From JANLTP01 sp031363055 (lineage in GTDB: Bacteria; Pseudomonadota; Gammaproteobacteria; Burkholderiales; Burkholderiaceae_E): a stretch of DNA of 64,000 nt. Below the pieces are notes generated by a model. The model saw nothing but the letters and a program-made list of their open reading frames with translations, ran no database searches and had not been told where the DNA came from. The position numbers and the translations under genes are program-made. This document shows positions 26,717 to 36,436 of this stretch, piece after piece (the first letter of the stretch is position 1; every line of letters begins with the position of its first letter). The stretch covers positions 17,827 through 81,826 of the forward strand of contig JANLTP010000164.1 of assembly GCA_031363055.1 (NCBI GenBank), given 5' to 3'.

Positions 26717-27660
26717 GTGTCGCGAGTTCCCATCAGGCCGCGTGGCCGGAACAGCAGGATCAGCACCAGCAGTGCATAGGGCAGCAAGGCGCCGATTCGT
26801 GGAATCGGAATCGTCAGCAGCTCGGCAAACGGCGTCGAACTGCTGACGATGACACCGAAGCGTTTCAGCAGATCGGCCAGCGAATAATCAAGCACGACCG
26901 CGAACGTCTGGATGAGTCCCATAAATAGCGAAGCAATGAAGCAGCCCAACAACGAACCGAGACCACCGAACACAACCACGACGAAGACGATCGGCCCCAT
27001 GGTGAAGGCCATCGCTGGATCGGTAGTCTGGTAATTGCCGCCAATTACGCCGGCCAATCCGGCCAGTGCCGTCCCGCAAGCGAATACCAGCGTGAATACG
27101 CGCGGCACGTTATGGCCGAGCGCGCCGACCATCTCCGGATGAACCAGCGCCGCCTGAATGACCAGGCCAACGCGGGTGCGCGTCAGCGCCAGCCAGATCG
27201 AGCCGAACATCAGCGCCGAGATCACCAGCATGAAGGCCCGATAGGCGTGGAACTGAGTACCAAAGACGTTGAACAACGGGAAGTCGAGAACCGCAGGGAT
27301 GCGATAGGGCACAGGGATCAAGCCCCAGGTCATTTGCACGACCTTCTCGAAGATCAGCGCCAGGCCAAACGTGAACAGCAGCTCGGCGATATGGCCGTTC
27401 TGATGAACCTTGCGCAGACCATAGCGTTCGATTGCAGCGCCGACCAGGCCACAAAGTATCGGTGCCACGATCAAACCAACCCAAAACCCAGCATACAGGC
27501 TGACGGTGTACGCGAAATAGGCACCCAGCATGTAGGCGCTGGCGTGCGCGAAGTTCAGCACGCCCATCATGCTGAAGATGAGCGTCAGGCCGCTGGCCAG
27601 CATGAACAGCAGCATGCCGTAGACGAGCCCGTTGAGCAGCGTGACCAGGAAGACTTCCAT
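26713..27660 (-). CDS. livH: LivH-type ABC permease
   Basis: This 315-residue permease has the LivH start LLNGLVYGMLLFMLASGLTLIFSMMGVLNFAHA. The EAA-type loop is near VFVVVVFGGLGSLLGCFIASLFMG. It follows the binding-protein gene by 39 bases and overlaps livM. Confidence 0.87.
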   Translation of the reverse strand: MEVFLVTLLNGLVYGMLLFMLASGLTLIFSMMGVLNFAHASAYMLGAYFAYTVSLYAGFWVGLIVAPILCGLVGAAIERYGLRKVHQNGHIAELLFTFGLALIFEKVVQMTWGLIPVPYRIPAVLDFPLFNVFGTQFHAYRAFMLVISALMFGSIWLALTRTRVGLVIQAALVHPEMVGALGHNVPRVFTLVFACGTALAGLAGVIGGNYQTTDPAMAFTMGPIVFVVVVFGGLGSLLGCFIASLFMGLIQTFAVVLDYSLADLLKRFGVIVSSSTPFAELLTIPIPRIGALLPYALLVLILLFRPRGLMGTRDT

Positions 27661-27699
27661 CGTGCGCCTTGGCGAACTTCAACAAGTGACCGAACTACG

Positions 27700-28953
27700 T
27701 TACTTGACGGGCGGACGCTTCATCTTGCAAGTGGTCGCCTGCTCAACATCCTTGGCAAGAATGGTCGCTGAGGTTTTCCAGCCCAGGCCGGTGCCTTCCG
27801 AGTCGTACTTGATGCCCGACTTCTGAAAGCCTCCAACCAGGTAGGCGCTCATGACCTGGTGGTCGTCCTTGCGCAACGACACGTCGTAGCCCATGAAGTC
27901 CTTTTGCTGCAGGCCTTCCATCGCGTACGCAATCTTGGTCACATCCAGCGAGTTGGCCTTGTTGATGCCATTGGCGACGAACTCGAAGATGGTTCTAAAA
28001 CCGGCCGCCGTAAAGTCAAACTTGTGCGTGCTGCGAAAGGTTTTGGCAAAGGCTTCGGCGGCTTCGTTCTTGATGTCGACCGCATGATTCTCGTTATACG
28101 GCATGACCGAAAACACCTTGCCGTCGCCGGCCGGTCCAATCGCCGTCGGGCCACCCGCCAAGTGCGCGTAGAAGGTGTAGTACTTCAAATCAACGCCCGA
28201 TTCCAGGCCGGCCTTGATCAACAGGTTCATGTCCGGACCCCAATTGCCGGTCAAGAGGGCCTTGGCACCTGAGGCCTTGATCTTGGTGATGTAGGGCGAG
28301 AAGTCCTTGATCTTGCCCAGCGGAATCAATTCATCGCCAACCACCTTGACGTCCGGGCGCGCCTTGGCGAGGAACGCCTTGACATCGCGCTGAACCGATT
28401 GGCCGAACAGGTAATCCTGATTGAGCAGATAGACCTGAGTGATGTCCTTCGGCAAGGCACGCGCCATGACCTCGGCCTTCTGGGCAACATTCAGGTCAAA
28501 CCGGTAATGCCAGAAGCTGCACTTCTCGTTGGTCAGTTCGGTCGCCACCGCACCACAGTTCAAGTAGATGATGCGATTATCCGGATTGCGATCGTTGTGC
28601 TTCTCGACGCCTTCAATCAACGCCGCTGCAATGTTCGAGCCGCTGCATTGCATGATGAACGGCATGTTCTGGTCGGTCGCACTCTTCAGAGCCAGCAGCG
28701 CATCAGCGGGCTGCGACTTGTTGTCAAACGGCACCAGCTCGAACTTCTTGCCGAGCGCGCCGCCCTTGGAATTAATGTGTTCGATGATGTAGTTCATCAT
28801 TTGCAGATTGGCATCACCGACCTGCGCGAACGGCCCGGACAGCGGGTCGGTGTAGGCAATCTTGATGGTTGCTTGCGCTGCAACATTGCCGGCAAAGGCC
28901 AGCGCAGTCGTCGAGATCAAAGCGGCTACTGCTGCGCGAAATGAAATTCTCAC
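27700..28953 (-). CDS. Liv-type ABC substrate-binding protein
   Basis: This 417-residue periplasmic protein is the first gene of the minus-strand importer operon. It has a signal peptide (1-26, VAA-QAT) and the type I fold marks IKIAYTDPLSGPFAQVGDANLQM and DNKSQPADALLALKSATDQ. In place of a short amino acid pocket it carries long insertions, as in receptors for aromatic or amide ligands. The neighbouring CoA-catabolism genes on the other strand hint at a carboxylic acid substrate. Confidence 0.85.
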   Translation of the reverse strand: MRISFRAAVAALISTTALAFAGNVAAQATIKIAYTDPLSGPFAQVGDANLQMMNYIIEHINSKGGALGKKFELVPFDNKSQPADALLALKSATDQNMPFIMQCSGSNIAAALIEGVEKHNDRNPDNRIIYLNCGAVATELTNEKCSFWHYRFDLNVAQKAEVMARALPKDITQVYLLNQDYLFGQSVQRDVKAFLAKARPDVKVVGDELIPLGKIKDFSPYITKIKASGAKALLTGNWGPDMNLLIKAGLESGVDLKYYTFYAHLAGGPTAIGPAGDGKVFSVMPYNENHAVDIKNEAAEAFAKTFRSTHKFDFTAAGFRTIFEFVANGINKANSLDVTKIAYAMEGLQQKDFMGYDVSLRKDDHQVMSAYLVGGFQKSGIKYDSEGTGLGWKTSATILAKDVEQATTCKMKRPPVK

Positions 28954-29012
28954 ATTTCCTCCTCAGATGATGCTGATCGTTATGGCCGCCGACTGCGCGA
29001 GCTTTGTTTTGA

Positions 29013-29048
29013 CACGCTGGGTTTGAGCACCTGCTCAAACCCAGCGTG
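29013..29048. promoter_or_regulatory. 36-bp perfect palindrome between divergent operons
   Basis: Two 17-base arms (CACGCTGGGTTTGAGCA and its complement) flank CC. The palindrome lies 60 bases upstream of the importer operon and about 190 bases before the CoA-transferase gene. There is no T-tract on either strand, so an operator or mRNA hairpin is more likely than a terminator. A smaller GTACA-GTT-TGTAC repeat lies 12 bases to the right. Confidence 0.6.
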
Positions 29049-29236
29049 ACTGCACTCACTGTACAGTTTGTACGCGCCAAACTCAAGCCGGAACATTTCG
29101 GCAGGATCAACCAATGAATGAAATCGCGAACGCGAGGTGGTTTTGCTGACCGACGCGATTCGGCAGAGTCTTTCAGATTATTGATCAAGCCATCGAACCG
29201 CTGTAGGATCGGCCACCGAGTCTTCCGGCTATCCAG

Positions 29237-30427
29237 ATGTCGCATCCCTTTACCGGCGTCACCGTGCTGGACCTGACCCAGATCTATAACGGTCCTTACG
29301 CGACGTTCTTGCTGGCCCAGGGTGGCGCGCTGGTCATCAAGATCGAACCGCTCGATGGTGAACATTTGCGCAAACGCCAGGGCGCCAGTGGCGCGGCCAT
29401 GCCGTTCGCCATGTTGAATGCCAACAAGCAAACCATGACGCTCAACCTGAAGTCTGCGCAGGGCCGTGAGGTGCTGCTGAGGTTGGTGGCACAGGCAGAC
29501 GTTTTGGTCGAGAACTTCGCACCCGGCGTCATGGAGCGTCTGGAGCTCGGCGTCGGCGCGCTGCACGCCGCGAATCCGCGCTTGATCTACGCCTCGGGTT
29601 CCGGCTACGGCCGCTCGGGTCCTTACCGCGACTTCCCGGCGATGGATCTGACGGTGCAGGCGATGACCGGTGTCATCGACACGACCGGCTACCCGGATCG
29701 GCCGCCGGTAAAGGCCGGGCCGGCGGTGGCCGACTTCATGGGTGGCGTCCATCTGTTTGGCGCCATTGCCGCCGCGCTGTATCAGCGCGAACACACGGGC
29801 AAGGGCTGCGTGGTGGAAGTGTCCATGATGGAGTCGGTCTACCCGACGCTGGCCTCCAGTCTGGGCCTGTACTACGGCTCGGGCGGTGGCGCCGCCATGC
29901 GCACCGCCAACCGCCATACCGGTCTGTCGCTGTGTCCCTACAACGTCTATCCGACCAGCGACGGCTTCCTGGCCATCATTACCAATAACGAGCAGCACTG
30001 GCGCCAATTGCTGCAGGCCCTAGGCAAGCCCGAGTGGGCCGCCGATCCGCGCTTTGCCACGGTTCGTGAACGCTGCCAGCATATGGACGAGGTCGATGCG
30101 CAAATTACCGAGCTCAGTCGCGGCTACACCAAGGCGGCTTTGTTCGAGCTGCTGATCGCGCATCGTGTGCCGTGCGCGCCGGTTCGCACTTTGCAGGAAG
30201 TCGTCAATGATCCGCATCTTCATGCACGGGGATCGCTGCGATGGATCGATCATCCGGAATATGGCCGAATTGTGTTGCCTTCGAGTCCCTTGCGTTTCCC
30301 AGGCGAGGAGCCGGTAGCTTACCGACCCAGTTCGGCCCTGGGCCAGAACACGGCCGAGATACTGGCGGCCAGGTTATCGATGAACGAAGCGAAGATCGCC
30401 GAGCTGCGAGCGCAGGGCGTCATCTAG
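29237..30427 (+). CDS. CaiB/BaiF family III CoA-transferase
   Basis: This 396-residue CoA-transferase has the N-terminal GVTVLDLTQIYNGPYAT, LNLKSAQGRE and FAPGVMERLELG. The candidate catalytic Asp137 lies in FPAMDLTVQAMTG, and GPAVADFMGG follows. It should activate a carboxylic acid by CoA transfer. It opens a set with the enoyl-CoA hydratase and acyl-CoA dehydrogenases downstream and is divergent from a Liv importer that might bring in the acid. Confidence 0.85.
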   Translation: MSHPFTGVTVLDLTQIYNGPYATFLLAQGGALVIKIEPLDGEHLRKRQGASGAAMPFAMLNANKQTMTLNLKSAQGREVLLRLVAQADVLVENFAPGVMERLELGVGALHAANPRLIYASGSGYGRSGPYRDFPAMDLTVQAMTGVIDTTGYPDRPPVKAGPAVADFMGGVHLFGAIAAALYQREHTGKGCVVEVSMMESVYPTLASSLGLYYGSGGGAAMRTANRHTGLSLCPYNVYPTSDGFLAIITNNEQHWRQLLQALGKPEWAADPRFATVRERCQHMDEVDAQITELSRGYTKAALFELLIAHRVPCAPVRTLQEVVNDPHLHARGSLRWIDHPEYGRIVLPSSPLRFPGEEPVAYRPSSALGQNTAEILAARLSMNEAKIAELRAQGVI

Positions 30428-30503
30428 ATTTGTACGGTGACTTGACCGCCCGCAGGGAGCGGTTACCGTCTCGTATTCAGCCACCCGGCTGCCACGAACC
30501 CAC

Positions 30504-31073
30504 TTAAGCCTGCGGCCAGGCCCTGACCCGTGCCAGCAGAGCATAAACCGCATCATGAGGCAGGTTGCTACCGACCGGTTGACGCGGACCGAACAGCGCG
30601 GCCGCATCGTTGAGTTCAGGGCGGGCGCGCTCTTCGATCCAGTCGTAAATCACGGTCCGCTCGGCGATACGCCATTGCCCCTCGCGCTGCTCGAAACGGT
30701 CCGCATAACGACCGCATAAAAAGGTTTCGGTGTGTACCCCGGCGGCCGTCATCGGCGCCTGCAAGGCAATGAAGGAACTTTCAACCGCCGCCTGTTGGCC
30801 GTGTATTTCTATCAGAACGTTGCCAATGATGTGGCTGCGCAGGCCGCCACGTCTGAGCACAGGTAAAGCGTAATCAAGGAAGCCCTGCGCGCTGCCCTGG
30901 TAAGCACCATGACAGTCGCTGGCGTCGGGCCAATAGGCGCTGCGCAAACTGTCTTCATCGGCACGATCGATGCCGCGACAGTAGCGCATCAACACCTCGC
31001 GAATCGCCTCGCGATCCCATAGCGATTGCAGTTGTGCCTGCCATTGCGCCGGCGTGTCGGAAGACTGAACCAT
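30504..31073 (-). CDS. SnoaL/NTF2-like protein
   Basis: This 189-residue protein has the cone-shaped NTF2 fold. Marks are EAIREVLMRYCRGIDRADEDSLRSAYWPDA at the N-terminus and a late WRIAERTVIYDWIE strand. Such proteins are dehydratases, isomerases or non-catalytic partners in ring catabolism. The frame opens at a TTG (31109), but the ATG at 31073 is better. It lies inside the CoA module on the opposite strand. Confidence 0.75.
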   Translation of the reverse strand: MVQSSDTPAQWQAQLQSLWDREAIREVLMRYCRGIDRADEDSLRSAYWPDASDCHGAYQGSAQGFLDYALPVLRRGGLRSHIIGNVLIEIHGQQAAVESSFIALQAPMTAAGVHTETFLCGRYADRFEQREGQWRIAERTVIYDWIEERARPELNDAAALFGPRQPVGSNLPHDAVYALLARVRAWPQA

Positions 31074-31108
31074 GATTCCATAATAATTCGAATTCTGAAA
31101 AAACCGCA

Positions 31109-31140
31109 ATTCAGAATCTTGAACATTCAGAAGCTCGAAT
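31109..31140. promoter_or_regulatory. 16-bp direct repeat, candidate operator
   Basis: Two adjacent copies of ATTCAGAAnCTyGAAy (31109-31124 and 31125-31140) sit between the divergent NTF2-like and enoyl-CoA hydratase genes. An inverted GAATTCTGAA lies just left of them. The head-to-tail spacing of 16 bases is close to, but not equal to, two helical turns. Confidence 0.45.
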
Positions 31141-31286
31141 TTCTGTTGACGGCCCGAAGGCAGGGTCTTAGTCTCTGGCTCTGCTCACCCTGCTTTTGTT
31201 CACCCAGACTCTGCTCACGCGGACCTTGTTTGCTTTCACTTTGATTGCTATCACTCAATTTACAACGATCCCAATGAGACTCCGAG

Positions 31287-32096
31287 ATGACTACTGACTA
31301 TTCGCGTTATCGCTTTCTTGATATTCGCCGCGAAGGCGGCATTGCCACCCTCACGCTGAATCAACCTGACAATCGCAATGCCGTTCATGCCGAAATGCAC
31401 GCCGAACTGGAGCATGTCTGGTTGGACTTCGCCCGCGATCGTGAGGTCAACGTCATCATCTTCACCGGCGCCGGAAAAACCTTCTCGGCCGGTGGCGACA
31501 TCAAGCGTATGGCGAGCCGCTTCGGCACCGAGGAAGGCTGGGCTTACTCGCTGCAAATACCGGACTCGACCAAGCGACTGTTCGACAGCATTCTGGAAGT
31601 GCCGCAACCGATCATCGCCGCCGTCAATGGCGATGCAGTCGGGCTGGGTGCGACCCTGGCTTTGTTCAGCGACGTCTCGGTCATTTCCGAGACCGCGAAG
31701 TTCGGTGACTCGCACGTCAAGGTCGGGCTGGTGGCCGGCGACGGCGGCGCGGTGGTTTGGCCCTTGCTGGTGGGACCGAATCGAGCCAAAGAGTTTCTGA
31801 TGCGCGGCAAACTCGTCGACGGCATTGAAGCGCACAAGATGGGGCTGGTGAATCGGGTGGTTGCGCCCGATCAAGTGATGGCGCAAGCACTCGAGCTGGC
31901 CCACGAACTCAATGCACTGCCGCCGTTGGCGGTGCGTTGGACCAAGTTGTCGGTCAACAAGTGGATCAAGCATCAGCTCAACTTGATTCTCGATGCCTCG
32001 ATTGCGTACGAGATGTTGTCGATCAACTCGAAAGATCATCACGAAGCAGCGATGGCGTTCATCGAAAAGCGCAAGCCCACGTACCAAGGAATTTGA
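31287..32096 (+). CDS. Enoyl-CoA hydratase/isomerase family protein
   Basis: This 269-residue crotonase-fold protein has the oxyanion loops FSAGGDIKRM and AAVNGDAVGLGATLAL. The residues of the acid/base region (ETAKFGDSHVKVGLVAGDGG) differ from classical hydratases, so an isomerase or ring-cleavage role is also possible. It is followed after 25 bases by the first acyl-CoA dehydrogenase. Confidence 0.85.
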   Translation: MTTDYSRYRFLDIRREGGIATLTLNQPDNRNAVHAEMHAELEHVWLDFARDREVNVIIFTGAGKTFSAGGDIKRMASRFGTEEGWAYSLQIPDSTKRLFDSILEVPQPIIAAVNGDAVGLGATLALFSDVSVISETAKFGDSHVKVGLVAGDGGAVVWPLLVGPNRAKEFLMRGKLVDGIEAHKMGLVNRVVAPDQVMAQALELAHELNALPPLAVRWTKLSVNKWIKHQLNLILDASIAYEMLSINSKDHHEAAMAFIEKRKPTYQGI

Positions 32097-32121
32097 AATT
32101 CGACTTGTTGGAGCTTGACCC

Positions 32122-33291
32122 ATGTCTGAAACCATCAGGGCTACACAGGCCTGGAACGACCTCGGCGATGAACAATTTCGGCAGGCCGCCGCGCAGTTTT
32201 TCGACAGCTATGTCCCGCGCGATCTGTGCCACCTGAATCGAAGGCCGCGTTGGTCGGAGGTGCGCGACTGGTATCTGACCCTTTCCCGGCACGGCTGGCT
32301 CGTGCCGGGCTGGCCGGTCGAGTATGGCGGCATGGGTTTGTCGCAATCGAAGATTCTGGTCTACATGGAGGAGTTGGAGCGCTGCGGCGCGCCGCGCCTG
32401 GTGGACCAGGGTCTGATGAATCTCGGCCCGGTGCTGATCGCCCGGGGCACCGAGGCTCAGCGGCAAAGATTTCTGCCGAAGATCCTGTCGGGCGAACATC
32501 TGTGGTGCCAGGGTTACTCCGAGCCGAACGCCGGCTCGGATCTGGCGAGTCTTCGAACCGAGGCCGTCATCAAGGGCGATGAGTTCATCATCAACGGCCA
32601 AAAAATCTGGACCAGTGTCGCCTTCGATGCCAATCATATGTTTGCACTGGTGCGCACCGACAAGACGGTGAAGAAGCAGGCCGGCATCAGCTTCGTGATG
32701 ATCGATCTGCGGCAACCCGGCGTGACGGTGCGACCGATCCGCAACATCGCCGGCCATGAAGAGCTGTGTGAGGTGTTCCTCGATGATGTCCGCGCGCCAC
32801 TCGAGAATCTGGTCGGTGGGCTGAACGAGGGCTGGAATGTCGCCAAGGCATTGCTGGGATTCGAGCGCGTCTGGTCCGGTTCGCCGCGCCAGTCGACCAT
32901 CGCCTTGATGCGCTTGCGCCAGTTAGCCCGGGCCAGTGGCAAACTGCACGATCCGGCGTTCGTCGACAAGCTCGCCCAGGTCACGATGGATGTGCTGGAT
33001 AGCGCCGCCGCCTATGAACGCTTTGCGCAGATCATGCGCACCGGTGGCAGCTTCGGTTTCGAAGTGTCGATGCTGAAAATCTGGGCGACCGAAACCTGTC
33101 AGAGAGTCACCGAGCTGATGGTCGAAGCCGCCGGCGATCTCGGCATGCTCGCGGGCGATGTATCGGTGGGCGATGAGACGTTGGACATTCTCTACCCGTT
33201 CCTCGAGTGCCGAGCATTTACGATCTATGGCGGCTCGAGCCAGGTTCAGCGCAATATCCTTGCGAAGAATGTTCTGGAGCTGCCGGTATGA
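32122..33291 (+). CDS. Acyl-CoA dehydrogenase, subunit 1 of a pair
   Basis: This 389-residue flavoprotein shows WCQGYSEPNAGSDLASL, the FAD-contacting WTSVAFDANHMFALVRTD, and the C-terminal IYGGSSQVQRNILAKNVL. The ATG has GGAG eight bases upstream. It overlaps the next gene by four bases (ATGA). Such overlapping pairs often form heteromeric dehydrogenases for bulky acyl-CoAs such as steroid or alicyclic acids. Confidence 0.87.
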   Translation: MSETIRATQAWNDLGDEQFRQAAAQFFDSYVPRDLCHLNRRPRWSEVRDWYLTLSRHGWLVPGWPVEYGGMGLSQSKILVYMEELERCGAPRLVDQGLMNLGPVLIARGTEAQRQRFLPKILSGEHLWCQGYSEPNAGSDLASLRTEAVIKGDEFIINGQKIWTSVAFDANHMFALVRTDKTVKKQAGISFVMIDLRQPGVTVRPIRNIAGHEELCEVFLDDVRAPLENLVGGLNEGWNVAKALLGFERVWSGSPRQSTIALMRLRQLARASGKLHDPAFVDKLAQVTMDVLDSAAAYERFAQIMRTGGSFGFEVSMLKIWATETCQRVTELMVEAAGDLGMLAGDVSVGDETLDILYPFLECRAFTIYGGSSQVQRNILAKNVLELPV

Positions 33292-34502
33292 GTGGCGCCG
33301 GCAATGAGCGCGACACGCAGCTCAAGTTGCTGCGCGAAAGCGCCACCGAGTTTGTACGCCGTAATACCGATTTGAAAAAGTATCGGGAACTTCGCCAGCA
33401 ATTGCCGGGCTACGACGTCACCTTGGTGCGCCAGATGGCGGAACTCGGTTGGTTCGGAATGATGGTGCCCGAAGCTCAGGGAGGACTCGGTCTCGGCCTC
33501 GCCGAGCTGGCGGAAGTGCTGCAAGCGCTCGGTAAAGGCCTGCTGGCAGAACCGGTGGTCGCCGCTACTGTTCTGGCGGGTCGAGTCCTCGCTCGTGGCC
33601 CTCATTGCGCGATGAGAGATCAATTGTTGGCGGGCCTGGTCGATGCTTCGGCGCTGCCGGCACTGGCCTGGCAAGAAGGCTTGGGCGCACTCGACCCGGC
33701 GGCGATCGAAACTATGGCGCGAGTGACCGACCACGGCGTGCAATTGAGCGGCAGCAAACGCTTGGTGGTCGGCGCTGCGGGTGCGAACGGATTTCTGGTG
33801 TCGGCCCGTGCAGAGCCGGCAATCAACCCTGAAGCGGTTCGCAACTCTGAACAAAAGATTGGCCTTTATTGGGTTCCGGTGAATGCGCGCGGTCTGTCGA
33901 TCTCATTTGAATGGCGCGCCGATGGCACCCCGGTGGGCGTGCTGGAACTGGCGGCAGTGTCGATACCCGCTGAACATATTTTGATGCAGCCGGGCCCGGC
34001 GGCACTTGCGAACTTGCAGCGATCGATCGATGAAGCGGCGGTCATGGCCAGCGCCGAGATGCTGGGTGTCATGGAGGCAGCGTTGCAAATGGCCCTGGGC
34101 TACATGCGCACGCGCGTGCAGTTCGGAAAACCGATCGGCAGCTTTCAGGCCTTGCAACACAAGACGACGGACCTCTACGTTCAGCAGGAGCTTAGCCGGG
34201 CGGTGCTGGCGGAGGCGTTGAAGGTGTTGGGTCGGGAACATGCAGGCCAGGAAATTACCGAGCAGGATACTGAACGTGTGCTCGTCGTCAGTCGCTGCAA
34301 GAGCCGGTGCAGTGATGCCGGACTACGAGTAACTCGCGAGGTAATTCAACTGCATGGCGCGATTGGCTTCACCGATGAATACGATGCCGGTCTGTACTTG
34401 AAGCGCGCGCTGGTACTGTCGGCCTGGCTGGGTAACGCCAGCGCGCATCGGCGCCGTTTTGCTGCGCTTTCGAGCGAGCACGCGGACGGGGCGCTTGGCT
34501 AG
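33288..34502 (+). CDS. Acyl-CoA dehydrogenase, subunit 2 of a pair
   Basis: This 404-residue protein is more diverged. It keeps GWFGMMVPEAQGGLGLGLAELAEVLQALGKGL at the N-terminus and ALGYMRTRVQFGKPIGSFQALQH and QLHGAIGFTDEYDAGLYLKRA at the C-terminus. The middle nucleotide-binding part is weaker, as is usual for the partner subunit in heteromeric enzymes. The frame is open to 33207, but the ATG at 33288 is fixed by the overlap. Confidence 0.85.
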   Translation: MSGAGNERDTQLKLLRESATEFVRRNTDLKKYRELRQQLPGYDVTLVRQMAELGWFGMMVPEAQGGLGLGLAELAEVLQALGKGLLAEPVVAATVLAGRVLARGPHCAMRDQLLAGLVDASALPALAWQEGLGALDPAAIETMARVTDHGVQLSGSKRLVVGAAGANGFLVSARAEPAINPEAVRNSEQKIGLYWVPVNARGLSISFEWRADGTPVGVLELAAVSIPAEHILMQPGPAALANLQRSIDEAAVMASAEMLGVMEAALQMALGYMRTRVQFGKPIGSFQALQHKTTDLYVQQELSRAVLAEALKVLGREHAGQEITEQDTERVLVVSRCKSRCSDAGLRVTREVIQLHGAIGFTDEYDAGLYLKRALVLSAWLGNASAHRRRFAALSSEHADGALG

Positions 34503-35040
34503 GCTTGAGCGGGATTATGCTGATCTGAGCCTGAAACGTAGATCTGTGAGCCGTCGGTAGTATTCAATAAATACTCTTGATAAAATACCTGGTCGGGACA
34601 TTTACGCCTTCGTGCGAATTGGGGTCATAGGCCGCAGAGAAACTATGGCGGCTTTCGACCCATAGGAGTCGGCCACGGTTTTCTCAGCGAGCGACTGGTC
34701 TACGTTGAAACTTGACCTTCGCTCACGCCGCCGAGAGAACCAGCGACAGCAGTCGCTCGCAGTTGGCCAGCATCGACCGGAACAGGGTCCCGGCTGAACG
34801 ACTGCATCCGAAGGCCGCGTAATCACACTGCCGACCCGCTGCCGACCTTCACTGCCATGAATTGGTCGACGCAAAGCAGGCACCCAAGCGTGCCGAATAC
34901 GTCAGGACCAGATAGGCACGGCGCACATACCTTGGCGCCGGTCTGCGTTGGTGTGAAGCGCTCGGCGCCGCGACCACCGCCGCGAGGAAGCTGCAAACCT
35001 AGACAAGGCGGCGACTATCAGCTACAAACTTGTACTTGCG
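34503..35040. other. Gene-free stretch at the left edge of the accessory region
   Basis: No supported gene. Short open frames on both strands lack start signals and family marks. The composition resembles the other degenerate stretches of the accessory region (36437-36904, 38010-38506, 41297-41945). Confidence 0.6.
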
Positions 35041-36036
35041 GTGGACCCTGACATGGGTCGCAGGCGCGGCCGTTTCACCCATGGGAGAAAGCACATACCA
35101 CTCGTCAGCGAAGACGTCCTGGGCAGCATCGGCAACACGCCGCTGGTCGAATTACGCAAGGTGGTGCCGGCAGGATGCGGGCGGGTCTTTGCAAAATTGG
35201 AGTGGGCCAACCCAACCGGCAGCATGAAGGACCGGATGGCTGCGGCGGCGGTGCGCAGTGCCGAGACCGACGGTCGGTTACAACCCGGTGGCACGGTCGT
35301 CGAATACACCGCGGGCACGACGGGCATCTCGCTGGCGCTGGTCTGCGCGTCCAAGGGCTACGGCCTGGAGATCGTGTTTTCGGACGCCTTCAGCGACGAG
35401 AAGCGCCGCACCATGCAGGCCTTCGGCGCGCGCATCACGGACGTGCCGAGCGACAAGCAGCAGATCACCGAGGCGCTGATCAAAGCCATGATCGACAAGG
35501 CCGCCGAGATCAGCCGCAGGCCCGGGCACTGGTACTGCGACCAGCTCAACAACCACGATGCGACCCAAGGGTACCTGCCGCTCGGGGAAGAAATCTGGCG
35601 CCAGACCCGAGGCGAGGTGGCCGCTTTCGTACATTCCGTCAGCACGGCGCACTCGATCCACGGCGTGACGCAGGCACTGTGGGGGCACGATCCGAAAATC
35701 CGGGTTGTGGCAGTCGAGCCGGCCGAATCCGCGGTGCTGTCGGGCGGGCCCTCGGGATCGCACAAGATCGAGGGCATCGGCATCGGCTTCATCCCACCAC
35801 TATGGCGCCCCGACCAGGTCAACGAGATCCAGCCCGTCGCCACCCAGGAGGCCAAGGAGATGACCCGGCGGCTGGCGCGCGAGGAAGGCATCTTCGGCGG
35901 CACCTCCTCGGGCGCCAACGTGGTGGCGGCGATCCGGGTCGCGCGCAACCTCGGTCCGGGGGCCAACGTGGTCACCATCATCTGCGACTCGGGATTGCGC
36001 TACCTGAGTACCGACGTCTATCGCGAACCGGCTTGA
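35041..36036 (+). CDS. Cysteine synthase/cystathionine beta-synthase-like PLP enzyme
   Basis: This 331-residue fold-type II PLP enzyme has the Schiff-base Lys63 in NPTGSMKDRM, the substrate loop YTAGTTGISLAL and a phosphate-binding GGTSSGAN. It lacks the GNTG consensus of classical CysK (TAGTTG instead), so another beta-replacement substrate is likely. The first about 20 residues are not conserved, and the true start may be a few codons downstream. The gene is visibly more GC-rich than the core genes to its left, a sign of transfer. A cupin gene follows after 49 bases. Confidence 0.8.
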   Translation: MDPDMGRRRGRFTHGRKHIPLVSEDVLGSIGNTPLVELRKVVPAGCGRVFAKLEWANPTGSMKDRMAAAAVRSAETDGRLQPGGTVVEYTAGTTGISLALVCASKGYGLEIVFSDAFSDEKRRTMQAFGARITDVPSDKQQITEALIKAMIDKAAEISRRPGHWYCDQLNNHDATQGYLPLGEEIWRQTRGEVAAFVHSVSTAHSIHGVTQALWGHDPKIRVVAVEPAESAVLSGGPSGSHKIEGIGIGFIPPLWRPDQVNEIQPVATQEAKEMTRRLAREEGIFGGTSSGANVVAAIRVARNLGPGANVVTIICDSGLRYLSTDVYREPA

Positions 36037-36085
36037 CCGGCATGTCGGCCCCGGCATGATCCATCACTGTCCACGGAGTCCGTCC

Positions 36086-36436
36086 ATGCACGCCACCACG
36101 CTCAAGTATTTCGACCAGCCCGACGAGGTGCGGACCTTCCCGCATGGGCGCTTCGAGATCGTCCACCTGGCTGGTGCCAGCCTGGGCCGCGCGACCTACC
36201 AGCCGGGCTGGAAATGGTCCGAACACAATTCGCCGATGATCGGCACGGCGCTCTGCCATGTGCCGCATACCGGGGTCGTCCTTTCCGGGCACGGTGTGGT
36301 GCTGTATGAAACCGGTGAGCGCTTTGATCTGCTACCGGGGCAGGCCTTCCACATCACGTCGATGCCGCATGACAGCTGGGTCGAAGGCGACCAGCCCTAT
36401 GTCTCGCTGCACCTGTTGAGTCCCCCGCCGGCATAA
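36086..36436 (+). CDS. Cupin-domain protein
   Basis: This 116-residue single-domain cupin has the metal-site strands KWSEHNSPMIG, CHVPHTGVVLSGHGVV and FHITSMPHDSWVEGD. The ATG at 36086 has CGGAG nearby and fits the family size. It probably forms an operon with the PLP enzyme. The substrate is unknown; sensing or isomerising a small molecule is possible. Confidence 0.75.
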   Translation: MHATTLKYFDQPDEVRTFPHGRFEIVHLAGASLGRATYQPGWKWSEHNSPMIGTALCHVPHTGVVLSGHGVVLYETGERFDLLPGQAFHITSMPHDSWVEGDQPYVSLHLLSPPPA

